Below, one piece after another: positions 16,763-26,564 of a stretch of DNA of 64,000 nt. Numbering within the stretch: the first letter of the stretch is position 1; the number at the start of each line of letters is the position of its first letter. The notes beneath the pieces were generated by a model that saw nothing but the letters and a program-made list of their open reading frames with translations, ran no database searches and was not told where the DNA came from. The stretch is taken from NCBI RefSeq assembly GCF_900155865.1, contig NZ_LT707006.1, positions 3,264,577-3,328,576 of the forward strand. Reading direction: 5' to 3'. Origin of the DNA: Bacteroides bouchesdurhonensis. Its GTDB lineage: Bacteria; Bacteroidota; Bacteroidia; Bacteroidales; Bacteroidaceae. The position numbers and the translations under genes were made by a program.

Positions 16763-17893
16763 TCAGATATCTTTATGCCAAACAGTACGATTGACATAGT
16801 CTGTATAAGAAAGGATGATACGGACAACTTTTTTTGAAACATTATCCGCAGTATAATCAGGAATTGAATGAATCGAGTTTACATTTTCTGTATATTGAGA
16901 AGTAACAATATCGATTGAGTCAAGAATACGTTCACTACTTAGACCAGTCATTATTAATGTTCCTTCATCCATTCCTTCAGGACGTTCGTGAGCCTGACGA
17001 ATAGTAATAGCAGGAAAATGAAGTATAGAAGACTCTTCAGTTATTGTTCCACTATCTGAAATTACACAAAATGCATTTTGCTGCAACTTGATGTACTCCA
17101 TAAAACCAAAAGGTTTCATAAATTCAATCATTGGATTGGAATTAACAAAACCGATAGCCTCGAGCTTTTTACGGGTACGCGGATGGGTTGAAACAATTAC
17201 TTTCTTATGATACTTATCTACAATAGCGTTCAAAGAATCAAGTAGATTTGAAAAATTCTTTTCAGAATCTACATTCTCTTCACGATGAGTACTAACAATA
17301 AAATACTCCCCTTTTTTCAGCTTCTCTTTTTCCAATACATCATTGCGTTCAATCTCTTCTTTATGATATAAGAGAACCTCAGTCATAGGAGATCCCGTTT
17401 TTATAACAGTCTCTGGGCGTAATCCTTCATCCAACAAATATTTGCGAGCGTGTTCGGAAAGAGGCATATTGATATCGCTAAGATGATCAACAATCTTACG
17501 GTTTATTTCTTCAGGTACTCGTTGGTCAAAGCATCGATTGCCTGCCTCCATATGAAAAATTGGAATCTTTTTGCGTTTGGCTGATATTACCGAGATGCAA
17601 CTATTAGTATCTCCATAAAGCAATAGAGCATCAGGTTTTATTTGTTCCATCAATTCATCCGACTTTTGGATAACATTGGCTATTGTCTCTGCTGCATTTT
17701 TACCGGCAGCATTCAAGAAATAATCTGGTTTGCGAATATGAAGTTCTTGAAAGAAAATTTCATTTAGTTCATAATCGTAGTTTTGTCCAGTATGTACAAT
17801 GATATGTTTGGTGTATTTATCTAATTCGGCCATTACCCTACTCAGTTTTATTATTTCAGGACGAGTGCCGACAATTGTCATTACTTTAAGCAT
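16763..17893 (-). CDS. fnlC: UDP-sugar C2-epimerase, non-hydrolysing (FnlC/CapG-like)
   Basis: This 376-residue protein belongs to the WecB-type UDP-GlcNAc 2-epimerase family. Visible family motifs are VGTRPEIIKL at the N-terminus, HTGQNYDYEL, YGDTNSC, HMEAGNRCFDQRVPEEINR, SDSGTITEES and RQAHERPE. Between an fnlA-like and an fnlB-like gene it should be FnlC/CapG, which inverts C2 in the last step to UDP-L-FucNAc. 18 bases separate it from fnlA upstream. The alternative is WecB (UDP-ManNAc), but no WecC dehydrogenase is present. Confidence 0.85.
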   Translation of the reverse strand: MLKVMTIVGTRPEIIKLSRVMAELDKYTKHIIVHTGQNYDYELNEIFFQELHIRKPDYFLNAAGKNAAETIANVIQKSDELMEQIKPDALLLYGDTNSCISVISAKRKKIPIFHMEAGNRCFDQRVPEEINRKIVDHLSDINMPLSEHARKYLLDEGLRPETVIKTGSPMTEVLLYHKEEIERNDVLEKEKLKKGEYFIVSTHREENVDSEKNFSNLLDSLNAIVDKYHKKVIVSTHPRTRKKLEAIGFVNSNPMIEFMKPFGFMEYIKLQQNAFCVISDSGTITEESSILHFPAITIRQAHERPEGMDEGTLIMTGLSSERILDSIDIVTSQYTENVNSIHSIPDYTADNVSKKVVRIILSYTDYVNRTVWHKDI

Positions 17894-17911
17894 ATTTCTA
17901 AATATTACAAG

Positions 17912-18985
17912 TTATTCGCTTCTTATTTCACGTGCCTTAGCTCTAGACTCCAATCCCATATCTTCTCGTACAAAACGTAGTTTTAATAACAACTCTTTCA
18001 TACCTTCAACATCCAGACGACGGGTATTATGACTATGATAATCTTCTATCTTAGAGATTTCTTCATTTCCTTTAGTAAAATATTTATCATAATTCAAATC
18101 ACGGGTATCACATGGGATTCGATAATAATCACCCATATCGATAGCACGTACCATTTCTTCACGAGTTACCAGTGTTTCATACAATTTCTCTCCATGACGG
18201 GTACCAATCACTCTTACTTCAGTATTTAGATATTTAGGTTCAAGCTTACCATAAGTTTCTTTTAAGGCCTGAGCCAATGTAGCCAAAGTAGCCGCAGGAG
18301 CTTTTTGTACAAATAAATCTCCATTATGGGCATGAGTAAAAGCATAGATAACCAAATCTACTGCATCATCCAATGTCATCATGAAACGGGTCATATCTGG
18401 ATCAGTGATTGTGATTGGTTTACCGTCCATCATTTGTTCCACCCACAAAGGAATTACTGAACCACGACTAGCCATAACATTGCCATAACGAGTACAACAA
18501 ATAGTAGTTTTAGCCCCTTCACCCAATTCACGTCCTTTTGCTACTGCAACTTTTTCCATGAGTGCTTTACTCATTCCCATAGCATTGATTGGATAAGCCG
18601 CTTTATCAGTTGATAAAACAACCACACTTTGTACGCCATGCTCAATAGCTGAATTTAGAACATTTTCAGTTCCAACAATATTGGTTCGAACTGCTTCAAC
18701 TGGAAAAAACTCACAGGATGGAACTTGCTTTAATGCGGCTGCACTAAATACATAATCGACCCCATTCATGGCAATATCAACAGAAGATTTGTCACGAACA
18801 TTACCTATGTAATATTTTACTTTAGGATTTTGTAATGCGTGGCGCATATCATCCTGTTTTTTTTCATCTCGCGAAAATATACGGATTTCTTTGATATCTG
18901 AATCAAGAAAACGACGTAAAACGGCATTACCGAAAGAACCTGTTCCACCGGTAATCAATAAAGTTTTGCCTTCAAATATGGACAT
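17912..18985 (-). CDS. fnlA: UDP-GlcNAc 4,6-dehydratase/5-epimerase (FnlA/CapE-like)
   Basis: This 357-residue SDR catalyses the first step to UDP-L-FucNAc. The nucleotide-binding motif GGTGSFG is at residues 13-19. The usual SDR catalytic YxxxK is replaced by MxxxK (Met136 to Lys140, in AMGMSK), as known for CapE-type enzymes rather than the FlaA1/PseB type. The C-terminal part has GTRHGEKLYETL, typical of the family. It starts the fnlA-fnlC-fnlB-wbuB-cupin block, after a 246-base gap (18986-19231) that is A/T-rich and in which I see no gene. That block could be transcribed separately or by readthrough. Confidence 0.88.
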   Translation of the reverse strand: MSIFEGKTLLITGGTGSFGNAVLRRFLDSDIKEIRIFSRDEKKQDDMRHALQNPKVKYYIGNVRDKSSVDIAMNGVDYVFSAAALKQVPSCEFFPVEAVRTNIVGTENVLNSAIEHGVQSVVVLSTDKAAYPINAMGMSKALMEKVAVAKGRELGEGAKTTICCTRYGNVMASRGSVIPLWVEQMMDGKPITITDPDMTRFMMTLDDAVDLVIYAFTHAHNGDLFVQKAPAATLATLAQALKETYGKLEPKYLNTEVRVIGTRHGEKLYETLVTREEMVRAIDMGDYYRIPCDTRDLNYDKYFTKGNEEISKIEDYHSHNTRRLDVEGMKELLLKLRFVREDMGLESRAKAREIRSE

Positions 18986-19231
18986 ATATTAATTATATAA
19001 ATAAACTATAAAATAGCATAATATCAACACGAAAAGTAATATGATGATAAAAATATTATTTAATACTTTTACTAAATAATAAACCAAAAATCATTTAACA
19101 GCAGATTAACGTAACTATAATAATAACAGTATAAATAACCAGAACAAGTAAATTACAAATAATATAGACAATAAAATAGCAACTATCAATTATTGTTATT
19201 TCTTACATTTAAATATATTAAAAATAAACAA

Positions 19232-20332
19232 TTAGATTGTATTTATATAATTTATAACCTCCCGGTTAGAATAAGTTGCAGAAAAAAAGGATTTGAAATT
19301 TAATCTATCTTTTAAGGATATATTAATTGATAGAATTTTTTCTTTAAATTCCTCAATGGTATTAGCTCTAATAAAGAACGTTGAATAACAATCATTTATA
19401 CCTTCAAATGATATATTAGTCCCTATAATAGGAGTTCCGCAGGCCAAAGCATCTATTACTTTAACTTTTACGCCAGCTCCTGTAAATAAAGGTGAAATGA
19501 GTGCTTTTGCATTTGCAATAAATTGGTATGGATTATCCATAAATCCTAAATATTCAATATTAGCAATTGGTGCTATTTTCTGCAATATTTTTTCTGGTAA
19601 TCCCGCACCTATTATTTTTAATTCTACAGGAACTTTTAATGGAATAATAACATTGTCCAATAACCAATCTAGTCCTTGATAATTATCTGGCCTCTTCCAC
19701 ATAGCAAAACAGACAAAATAATCTGCAATTTTAATCGGATAGGAATCTTGAACATCTTTTGATAGATAAAAAGTTGTTGGAATAGAATAAACATCAAATA
19801 AAGAATGAAGCAAATTAGAATCTTTTTTTGAAAAAGTAAAAGTGTTAATATTTCTACTTTTCAAAACATATTTTTCAGACATAAATGTCCATTTTTTTAC
19901 AAATAAATTATATCCTCTAGAATATCGTTGAGTAATAACATCATGTATCATCAATATTTTGTTGTGATGATCTATAAACTTTGCATAAAGAAACATTTGA
20001 CTAAAATCAAAATAAAGGATATCATAATTACCTTGTTTAACTATGCGTTTTAAATAGCATAAAACAAGAAAATTAAATTTTGCAGTAAACAAAGGAAATA
20101 AAGGAAATAAAATACATGCATTTAACAATTTATTAATTTTTGATACTTTAAACTCATGCAAGACTTTAACATGTGGATTACAAATTTTAAAAGGAGGGTC
20201 CTCTTTTGATTTAAATAAAACAATATCCACTTGATTTAATTTGGATATATCTTCTATAAACAGGTTTGTATAATTAACACCTGCTCCAATATTACTTGGT
20301 ACGAAAGGAGTAAGTAAGAGAATCTTATGCAT
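19232..20332 (-). CDS. GT4-family glycosyltransferase
   Basis: A 366-residue glycosyltransferase of the GT4/GT-B type. The N-terminus has LLTPFVPSNIGAG, and the C-terminal donor-binding region has YLGFMDNP, LISPLFTGAGVKVKVIDALA and CGTPIIGTN. It would add one sugar of the capsule repeat on the inner membrane's cytoplasmic face. Very A/T-rich codon use is shared with the neighbouring polymerase and GT2 genes and differs from the fnl block. This is common for the strain-specific middle of capsule loci. Donor and acceptor cannot be predicted. Confidence 0.8.
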   Translation of the reverse strand: MHKILLLTPFVPSNIGAGVNYTNLFIEDISKLNQVDIVLFKSKEDPPFKICNPHVKVLHEFKVSKINKLLNACILFPLFPLFTAKFNFLVLCYLKRIVKQGNYDILYFDFSQMFLYAKFIDHHNKILMIHDVITQRYSRGYNLFVKKWTFMSEKYVLKSRNINTFTFSKKDSNLLHSLFDVYSIPTTFYLSKDVQDSYPIKIADYFVCFAMWKRPDNYQGLDWLLDNVIIPLKVPVELKIIGAGLPEKILQKIAPIANIEYLGFMDNPYQFIANAKALISPLFTGAGVKVKVIDALACGTPIIGTNISFEGINDCYSTFFIRANTIEEFKEKILSINISLKDRLNFKSFFSATYSNREVINYINTI

Positions 20333-20355
20333 AAATAATATATAAAAATTCCATA

Positions 20356-21351
20356 CTATCTCAAATTAGTATAGAAAAGATTACGTATAAATAAATATAA
20401 TGAACGGTACAAAGTTCCTAATAATTCAGATTTCCCATACAGATATATAAAATAATATCTCAATCGTCCCAATCGATTTATCTCAATTCTTTTCAAATGC
20501 TTAGAGAAAATTTCATTAGACAATGCTTTAGACATAGAAGGTCTACCTCCATCTTTCAAAAAAGAAAAATATTCACCAACTAAGAAATAAGAAATGGAAT
20601 TCTCATAACAAGAATTATCAATATGGTTTTTACTTAGAAAATCTATTACCCAATTAATATATTTCAAACGTGCATTTGCCGTTTTCATATTACGATCATT
20701 TACCATAGACTCCTTCCTTTGGATATAATGATAAATGTAATGATCTACTATCGAATATCTTAATTTACCAATATTAATCATCTGAAAGTTCGTTATAACA
20801 TCTTCACCAATAGTTATATCAGAAGGAGTATCTGTTTGCTTAAAGATTTCAGTTCTTATTAATTTACCCCAAATAGTCGGTCCAAATGTCTTATTTAATA
20901 AATTACAAAACATACTTTCCTTATCAATTCCATATTGAAACTCATTCCGGATTTTATTTATAATATACCCTCGCTCTGTTTCAACCCAAAAATTAGCTAC
21001 AACAATATCTGCTTTTGAAACAAACTGTTGATTAACTAAAACTTCAATAGCATCAGGTGTAATAATATCATCAGAATCAACAAAAAATAAAAATATGCCA
21101 CAAGCTGCATTAGCACCAGTTTTTCGAGCTTCAACTAATCCCTCATTTTTTTTATTAATAACTCTGAAACGATTATCCTGTTTTATATATTTTGCTATTA
21201 TATCTCCAGAATTATCTGTACTACCATCATTTACTATTATTACTTCAATATTCTTATATGTTTGTAACAAACAACTCTCTAAGCAATCACTTAGAAATTG
21301 TTCTGAATTATAAACTGGAACTATTACTGATATTAATAGATTTTGTTGCAT
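20356..21351 (-). CDS. GT2-family glycosyltransferase
   Basis: This 331-residue GT-A fold transferase has the GT2 start SVIVPVYNSEQFL, nucleotide-binding NDGSTD (41-46) and the metal-binding VDSDD (Asp92, Asp94, Asp95). The C-terminal 130 residues are basic and hydrophobic, as in capsule GT2 enzymes. It transfers one sugar of the repeat unit; the sugar is unknown. Its start overlaps the end of the polymerase gene by 19 bases, which suggests coupled translation. Confidence 0.85.
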   Translation of the reverse strand: MQQNLLISVIVPVYNSEQFLSDCLESCLLQTYKNIEVIIVNDGSTDNSGDIIAKYIKQDNRFRVINKKNEGLVEARKTGANAACGIFLFFVDSDDIITPDAIEVLVNQQFVSKADIVVANFWVETERGYIINKIRNEFQYGIDKESMFCNLLNKTFGPTIWGKLIRTEIFKQTDTPSDITIGEDVITNFQMINIGKLRYSIVDHYIYHYIQRKESMVNDRNMKTANARLKYINWVIDFLSKNHIDNSCYENSISYFLVGEYFSFLKDGGRPSMSKALSNEIFSKHLKRIEINRLGRLRYYFIYLYGKSELLGTLYRSLYLFIRNLFYTNLR

Positions 21352-22664
21352 AACAATTTACGAGATAACAGTGATAAATAAATAAGAAATGACGAAATTA
21401 TAAGAGAGAACACTATAAATTTTAGAAGAAAAAATGCAGAACTACGAACCATATATACCGAAAAACCACTAATTATAATATACAAAAGAGCAGAATAATA
21501 TGACAATCCAACTCTACTTCGTAATACAGCTATCCAACGACCGAAAAAATAAGGTATTATAAGAGTTCCTAATAAGCCAAAAGCTAAATAAATATCTGCA
21601 GTAAAATTAGTACCCATTCCACTAGAAGAGCCTATATAATTCGTGAAAATTTCCGCTGAATTAGTTTGTTCAGATGTTAATCCCCAAGAAGATACAATAC
21701 TTTGTAAGAATGGTATAACTGATAAAATTGGAGCTAACGAAGATACTCCATAAGTACACCCTTCTGAATTTACTATATCAACAGCTAAAAAAGTATTAGT
21801 TCCTGGAATAAAAAGATCTGAAAGAAGATAGTAATATTCACGATCTGTTTTTATTTCAGAACCAGCTCTTAATGATTGAAACATCCACATAACAACAATG
21901 CCAACAGCAATAAATCCTAACAACTTAATCAGAGGCTGCCTTTTTATCAATACACAATAAGAGATTATTATAGACAAAGCAATAAGCATCGCATTCCCCC
22001 TACTTCCAGAAAACAAAAAATGTAACATTACAATGATAGAAAGGAGAAAAACAGCCCAACAATAGTGATAATTTTTATTTTGTTTTTTATTCCACATTTC
22101 GTTAAAATTCATAATAGGAAAAATAGTCTGAATAATTACCAAAAGATATGAATGTATTGCAGATTCTCCTCCATACCCCATATATATATTTCTATAATTT
22201 TCAAACCCTCCAGCTAGATAATAAAATATATACAAAACAAAAGAACATATTAAAAATAAAGTATTAGGAATTCTTTTATAGTTATGCACATTAATTTGCC
22301 TCTTAAATACAGGTAAATATAAATTCCCTATATAAAAACTTATTATAACTATTGTAGACACACATACTCCAGCATTAATACAATCGGTATTATATGGTAG
22401 AAAAAAAGAAAAAAGATATGGATTATCCTCATCAAAAACCAATAAAGGATAAATATAAACTAACAATGGATATACACATATAAATATAGGCTCATACTCA
22501 AAGTAATTAGTAATTTTTTTTCCTTTCAAATAAAAATATGTAGCCAAAACATATATTATAAAAATCTGTAATATATATTGATGTGAATATGATAATGGAG
22601 AAAAGAAATAAATTATGAGTATATATATCAATAATAGATACAAATACATTTTATAATTATTCAT
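21333..22664 (-). CDS. Wzy-type polysaccharide repeat-unit polymerase
   Basis: A 443-residue integral membrane protein, nearly all hydrophobic helices (about 11-12), with a larger periplasmic loop around residues 255-350. Size and topology fit the O-antigen/capsule polymerase that joins repeat units after flipping. Support is by topology and position: the locus has a flippase, chain-length regulator and export protein but no other polymerase candidate. The sequence SGSRGNAML is of the type seen in oligosaccharide polymerases. Wzy proteins share little sequence, so this is a structural and contextual call. Confidence 0.75.
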   Translation of the reverse strand: MNNYKMYLYLLLIYILIIYFFSPLSYSHQYILQIFIIYVLATYFYLKGKKITNYFEYEPIFICVYPLLVYIYPLLVFDEDNPYLFSFFLPYNTDCINAGVCVSTIVIISFYIGNLYLPVFKRQINVHNYKRIPNTLFLICSFVLYIFYYLAGGFENYRNIYMGYGGESAIHSYLLVIIQTIFPIMNFNEMWNKKQNKNYHYCWAVFLLSIIVMLHFLFSGSRGNAMLIALSIIISYCVLIKRQPLIKLLGFIAVGIVVMWMFQSLRAGSEIKTDREYYYLLSDLFIPGTNTFLAVDIVNSEGCTYGVSSLAPILSVIPFLQSIVSSWGLTSEQTNSAEIFTNYIGSSSGMGTNFTADIYLAFGLLGTLIIPYFFGRWIAVLRSRVGLSYYSALLYIIISGFSVYMVRSSAFFLLKFIVFSLIISSFLIYLSLLSRKLLCNKIY

Positions 22665-22745
22665 ACAAATAATATCAAACAGAAATTTCTTATCTTAATT
22701 CATATAAACAGAAAATAAAATATTTTCTTATTTTCATTCAAACAT

Positions 22746-23837
22746 CTAAATATTAGATGCAAAATAAGTAGATGTTTTCATACGTTCAGATTCTAGTATT
22801 TGATCCACTTGCGAATATTCTATAAATCTATCATATACCTGCTTGATAAGCTCTGGAGTTTCTGCAATTCGATTTGTTAGATTCATTTGTATCAATAAGG
22901 AACTTAATTTTTCTTTATTCGAGTCACGAATTAATACACAAAACTGACTTTTTGTAATAATAGAAAAGATCGTTCCATGAAATGTATCCGTAATAACATA
23001 ATCCGCCTCTTTAAACCAAGCTAAGACATCAAAAGGAGTAGTAGGAATAACAGCTTCATCACACCAAGAATAGGTACAAAATATAGACACTAATTTCAGT
23101 TTCTTAGATTTTGCAAAGTTTACGATAGCTTGTACTTCGCTTTTATTTTTTATACGTCCATGATAGGTATAAACTACCATATATTTATATGGATACGAAA
23201 TTCTCCCCTTCTGTATCTCATCTCTGTAGCCATATATCAAAACAGGGTCCAAATGTTGCTGAGGCACTATTCCTACGATTTTTTCAACTATATTAAATGA
23301 ATGTTTGTCTCGAACTGATATTGCTGACATTTTCTTCATAGTATCTCCTATCTCCTTATCAATGCCCAACTCTATTAATTGTTCAAAAGAAGTATGTCCA
23401 AAAGAACCTGCATATGAAATAATCTTTTGAGCGTTAGGAATGTCACCATACAATTGTAATGTATATCCCCAAGAAGAAACTTGGCAACAATTAAAAACTT
23501 CATCACTACCGATTACCACGACATCTAAAACATTATGTTGTTTATCCATTTCTAAAAAATAGAAATTACTTTCTATACTTGCATAAACCTTTTTCATAAA
23601 ATAATGCCCCTCAATTTTTTTAAGGAGGTCACCTTTAAAAAAAACTTTAACTACACTCCTAATCCTAGAAAATAACATCTGCTTATAGCCAGGAAGAGCT
23701 TTTCCTTTCTTTATATCAATAAAATATACTTCATCTGCTCCATTTCGAAGCAAAATTTGTTTTAATGCGTATGCTTGCAGAAAAGAACCATAATTCAAAA
23801 CTTTCTGCATAGACAAAATTCCTACATTTTTCCCCAT
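22746..23837 (-). CDS. Polysaccharide pyruvyl transferase family protein
   Basis: This 363-residue protein (from ATG 23837) resembles the CsaB/polysaccharide pyruvyl transferase family, which moves enolpyruvate from PEP to a sugar as a ketal. Motifs are VLNYGSFLQAYAL near the N-terminus, VVIGSDEVFN, YAGSFG, ISVRDKHSFN and DTFHGTIFSI near the C-terminus. A TTG at 23858 would overlap the SDR stop (TTGA) and add seven residues; I prefer the ATG. The likely product is a pyruvylated repeat, giving a negative charge. Some family members instead polymerise or transfer other groups. Confidence 0.78.
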   Translation of the reverse strand: MGKNVGILSMQKVLNYGSFLQAYALKQILLRNGADEVYFIDIKKGKALPGYKQMLFSRIRSVVKVFFKGDLLKKIEGHYFMKKVYASIESNFYFLEMDKQHNVLDVVVIGSDEVFNCCQVSSWGYTLQLYGDIPNAQKIISYAGSFGHTSFEQLIELGIDKEIGDTMKKMSAISVRDKHSFNIVEKIVGIVPQQHLDPVLIYGYRDEIQKGRISYPYKYMVVYTYHGRIKNKSEVQAIVNFAKSKKLKLVSIFCTYSWCDEAVIPTTPFDVLAWFKEADYVITDTFHGTIFSIITKSQFCVLIRDSNKEKLSSLLIQMNLTNRIAETPELIKQVYDRFIEYSQVDQILESERMKTSTYFASNI

Positions 23838-23854
23838 ATCAACTCTAATAATAT

Positions 23855-24703
23855 TCAAATTTCACCTAAAGGACAACTCAAATGCTCTCCCGCATCACAA
23901 TGTATAACCTCTCCAGATATGCACATTGAGGCTTTACTTAATAAAAAGCACACTAATTCTGCAACTTCTTCAGGTAAAAAGATTCTCTTCGATGGACAAT
24001 TCCTACCAAAATCACCATTACTAGGTTGGGCATATTTTTTAGTCATATCAGACATAGTAACTCCAGGAGCAACTGCATTCACACGTATACCCCTCCCATA
24101 TACTCTTCTAGACAAAGCTCCAGTTAAGCTATTTATTGCTGTTTTAGTGAGTCCATAAGGTAAATCATAACATTGATTACCTGTTAAAGACGATATTAAA
24201 AGCAAATTACCGCTTGTTTCTTCTAATAATTTCATTTCAATATAAGCTTTTGCTAAAAAATAATTTGCCCTAAGATTTGTATCAAATTGTTCATCAAATC
24301 CTTGTATAGTAACTTCCTGAAAACTAGATTCATGTAGAGCAATACCAGCATTACTAATAAAACAATCTATTGGATTTCCAAATAAGTCTTTACACTGTTT
24401 TAGGAAACAACTACACTTCTCTACTTCCGAAATATCATGAACAATATATTGGCATTTACCTCCCAGTTTTTTGCAACTATTTTCTAATACATCCTTATTT
24501 CGTCCAGCAATTATAACATTTGCTCCTTCAGATATACATTTTTTAGCCATGTAATATCCTAGTCCATGCCCTCCCCCTGTCACTACTACAGGCATATCTT
24601 TGAGTATACCGCCATAGTTGATTTGTGCAATTTCAACATACACGTTAGGTCTAGATTCTACCAGGATTTTTTTTGCTAATTTTCTCAATAGATTATGCCA
24701 CAT
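23855..24703 (-). CDS. Short-chain dehydrogenase/reductase
   Basis: A 282-residue classical SDR. A 35-residue N-terminal extension precedes the NAD(P) motif TGGGHGLG (42-49). Then come NAG (118-120), catalytic Ser171/172 and YGLTK (Tyr183, Lys187), and PG near the C-terminus (VAPGVTMSD). Many cysteines are present. It lies 17 bases from the ThDP enzyme gene and next to the pyruvyl transferase gene. It probably reduces the product of the ThDP enzyme during synthesis of an unusual capsule constituent. Substrate unknown. Confidence 0.8.
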   Translation of the reverse strand: MWHNLLRKLAKKILVESRPNVYVEIAQINYGGILKDMPVVVTGGGHGLGYYMAKKCISEGANVIIAGRNKDVLENSCKKLGGKCQYIVHDISEVEKCSCFLKQCKDLFGNPIDCFISNAGIALHESSFQEVTIQGFDEQFDTNLRANYFLAKAYIEMKLLEETSGNLLLISSLTGNQCYDLPYGLTKTAINSLTGALSRRVYGRGIRVNAVAPGVTMSDMTKKYAQPSNGDFGRNCPSKRIFLPEEVAELVCFLLSKASMCISGEVIHCDAGEHLSCPLGEI

Positions 24704-24719
24704 ATCACTTGATTTATTA

Positions 24720-26474
24720 CTATTTCTGAGATATTAACCCTATCAATGATTTAACTTTTTTTTGTCCTTTATCACCCAAAATTTGCTTTGCAATATATTT
24801 TCCCTTTCCTTTTACATTAGTCTTAATATTTAAAATTGCTTTCATTGCCTCAATCTCATCTACTTCATTTACAAAAAGCTCAAATAAAATAGGTTTATTC
24901 ATTATTTCTGACACAACAAATTTATTATATGCTTGTTCAAACTCTATTTTACTAGATGCAGACATATATTCAAAACCTAAATTCTCTGCATAATTTTTCA
25001 CTAGCATTCTAGACTGATTACCGAAGTGACCTGATGCTGCCACATAAGGATCAGCATGTTGACCTAAATAATATCCAGCATTAGCCGGTAGATTAAATTC
25101 CACACCACGTCCATTATTTATTAATAATATTCTAATATTATTTCCAACATGTTTATTTCCAAGAACATTCATGTCATAAAAAAACGCTAAATCACCAAAT
25201 ATTCCAAAACAAAGTTTATTATTATTAGCTAATGAAGCACCAAGCAAGGCTGATATACCACCATCTATCCCGAACCCTCCAACATTACAATTAGATTTAA
25301 CAGTACGAGATAATTCAAAGAAGTTCCATGAACGTAAAGAGTTTAATATACCAAAATGAACTACTGAATTTTCTGGAATCAACGGTGCCAACATCGAAGC
25401 TACCCAAAGATTTGAGAAAGGAAGTTGAGGAAGTTTTTTCCGTATAACCTCATCTTCTAACAAACACTCCTCCATAAAACTATCAGTCCCTATTGCGTTT
25501 TCTATTGTATATTGCTTAAAAAAGACCCGTTCAGGCATTTCGAAAACATACTTCAATTTTCTAAATGTATCTCGTATTTCACCATCTTCGCTTACTCTCC
25601 ACACTTCTTTTGGTTTCAATCCATTAACTGAATATTGATTACCAGAAACCTCACCAATATGAATTAATATATCCAAAGCACATAATTCGGACTCATACTG
25701 CTCTTGTCCAGCAACGAGGGAAAACATCACTCTATACTTACCCATATAATTACTTGTCTGATCACAAAAGACTACAGCATTTCGAGAAAAACAGAAATCA
25801 TCCAATACCCTTGTTTCATCCATACTCCATTTTTTATGAGAACCAACAAATACACCAATTTTACCTTCTTTCATAACAGGAAATTGATCATTCAAATTTA
25901 CTCTATCTATTTTGCGCACGTTAGGTAAATACTTTGCAGAATAATCAGTGCAACTTTGCAATGGTAAATTAATATGGACAGGACCACCACCATGACGCTT
26001 CAATTCTAAAATAGCCTTATTCACATCTATTTGACAATTATATAAATCTACATCTTCTTTTATAAAAGGAAGTTGGACACTTAAACGTGCTATATCCTTA
26101 GGTAAAACACTCCGATCTATAATTTGCTCTAAAAGATGCCCTACTCTAGTTGAACTAATACAAGTAATCGCTAAAATCGGAAGTTTTCTATAAAATGCTT
26201 CTGTCAAACCAGACATATAATTACGTGAAGCAGTAGCACCTGTACAAGTTATTACAACAGGATCTCCTGTCTCTTCCGCTAATCCACAAGCTATATATGC
26301 AGCAGAACGTTCATCCACAGAAGAATAGATTTCAAAAAATGGATCGGATTGCATACTCACCACTAACTTTTGATTTGTTGTCCCAGGAGAAGCTATAATT
26401 CTTTTTATACCATGAGCTTTTAAAAGAGACAGAACTATTTGAACACTTTTATCAGTAGAATAATGTATCTCCAT
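24720..26474 (-). CDS. ThDP-dependent enzyme, acetolactate synthase/MenD-like
   Basis: This 584-residue protein has the three-domain layout of ThDP decarboxylases and ligases. The N-terminal pyrimidine-binding domain has IIASPGTTNQ and DERSAAY, with the cofactor-activating Glu55. A central domain follows, then the C-terminal pyrophosphate domain with GDLAFFYDMN through NNGRG (about 427-455; the GDG...NN motif with Leu for the second Gly). The N-terminus is MenD-like (SPGTTN versus SPGSRS), but no menaquinone genes are near. In a capsule locus such an enzyme could attach a two-carbon or longer keto unit to a sugar (as YerE does for yersiniose) or make a keto-acid substituent. The SDR gene follows after 16 bases. 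The reaction is unknown. Confidence 0.75.
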   Translation of the reverse strand: MEIHYSTDKSVQIVLSLLKAHGIKRIIASPGTTNQKLVVSMQSDPFFEIYSSVDERSAAYIACGLAEETGDPVVITCTGATASRNYMSGLTEAFYRKLPILAITCISSTRVGHLLEQIIDRSVLPKDIARLSVQLPFIKEDVDLYNCQIDVNKAILELKRHGGGPVHINLPLQSCTDYSAKYLPNVRKIDRVNLNDQFPVMKEGKIGVFVGSHKKWSMDETRVLDDFCFSRNAVVFCDQTSNYMGKYRVMFSLVAGQEQYESELCALDILIHIGEVSGNQYSVNGLKPKEVWRVSEDGEIRDTFRKLKYVFEMPERVFFKQYTIENAIGTDSFMEECLLEDEVIRKKLPQLPFSNLWVASMLAPLIPENSVVHFGILNSLRSWNFFELSRTVKSNCNVGGFGIDGGISALLGASLANNNKLCFGIFGDLAFFYDMNVLGNKHVGNNIRILLINNGRGVEFNLPANAGYYLGQHADPYVAASGHFGNQSRMLVKNYAENLGFEYMSASSKIEFEQAYNKFVVSEIMNKPILFELFVNEVDEIEAMKAILNIKTNVKGKGKYIAKQILGDKGQKKVKSLIGLISQK

Positions 26475-26564
26475 ATTTTTATATTAAATGTTTATATCTA
26501 TAAAAAAATAATCCTATTATCACTGGATCATTCTATTTTTTTTACACTATCTATATTTTTACTC

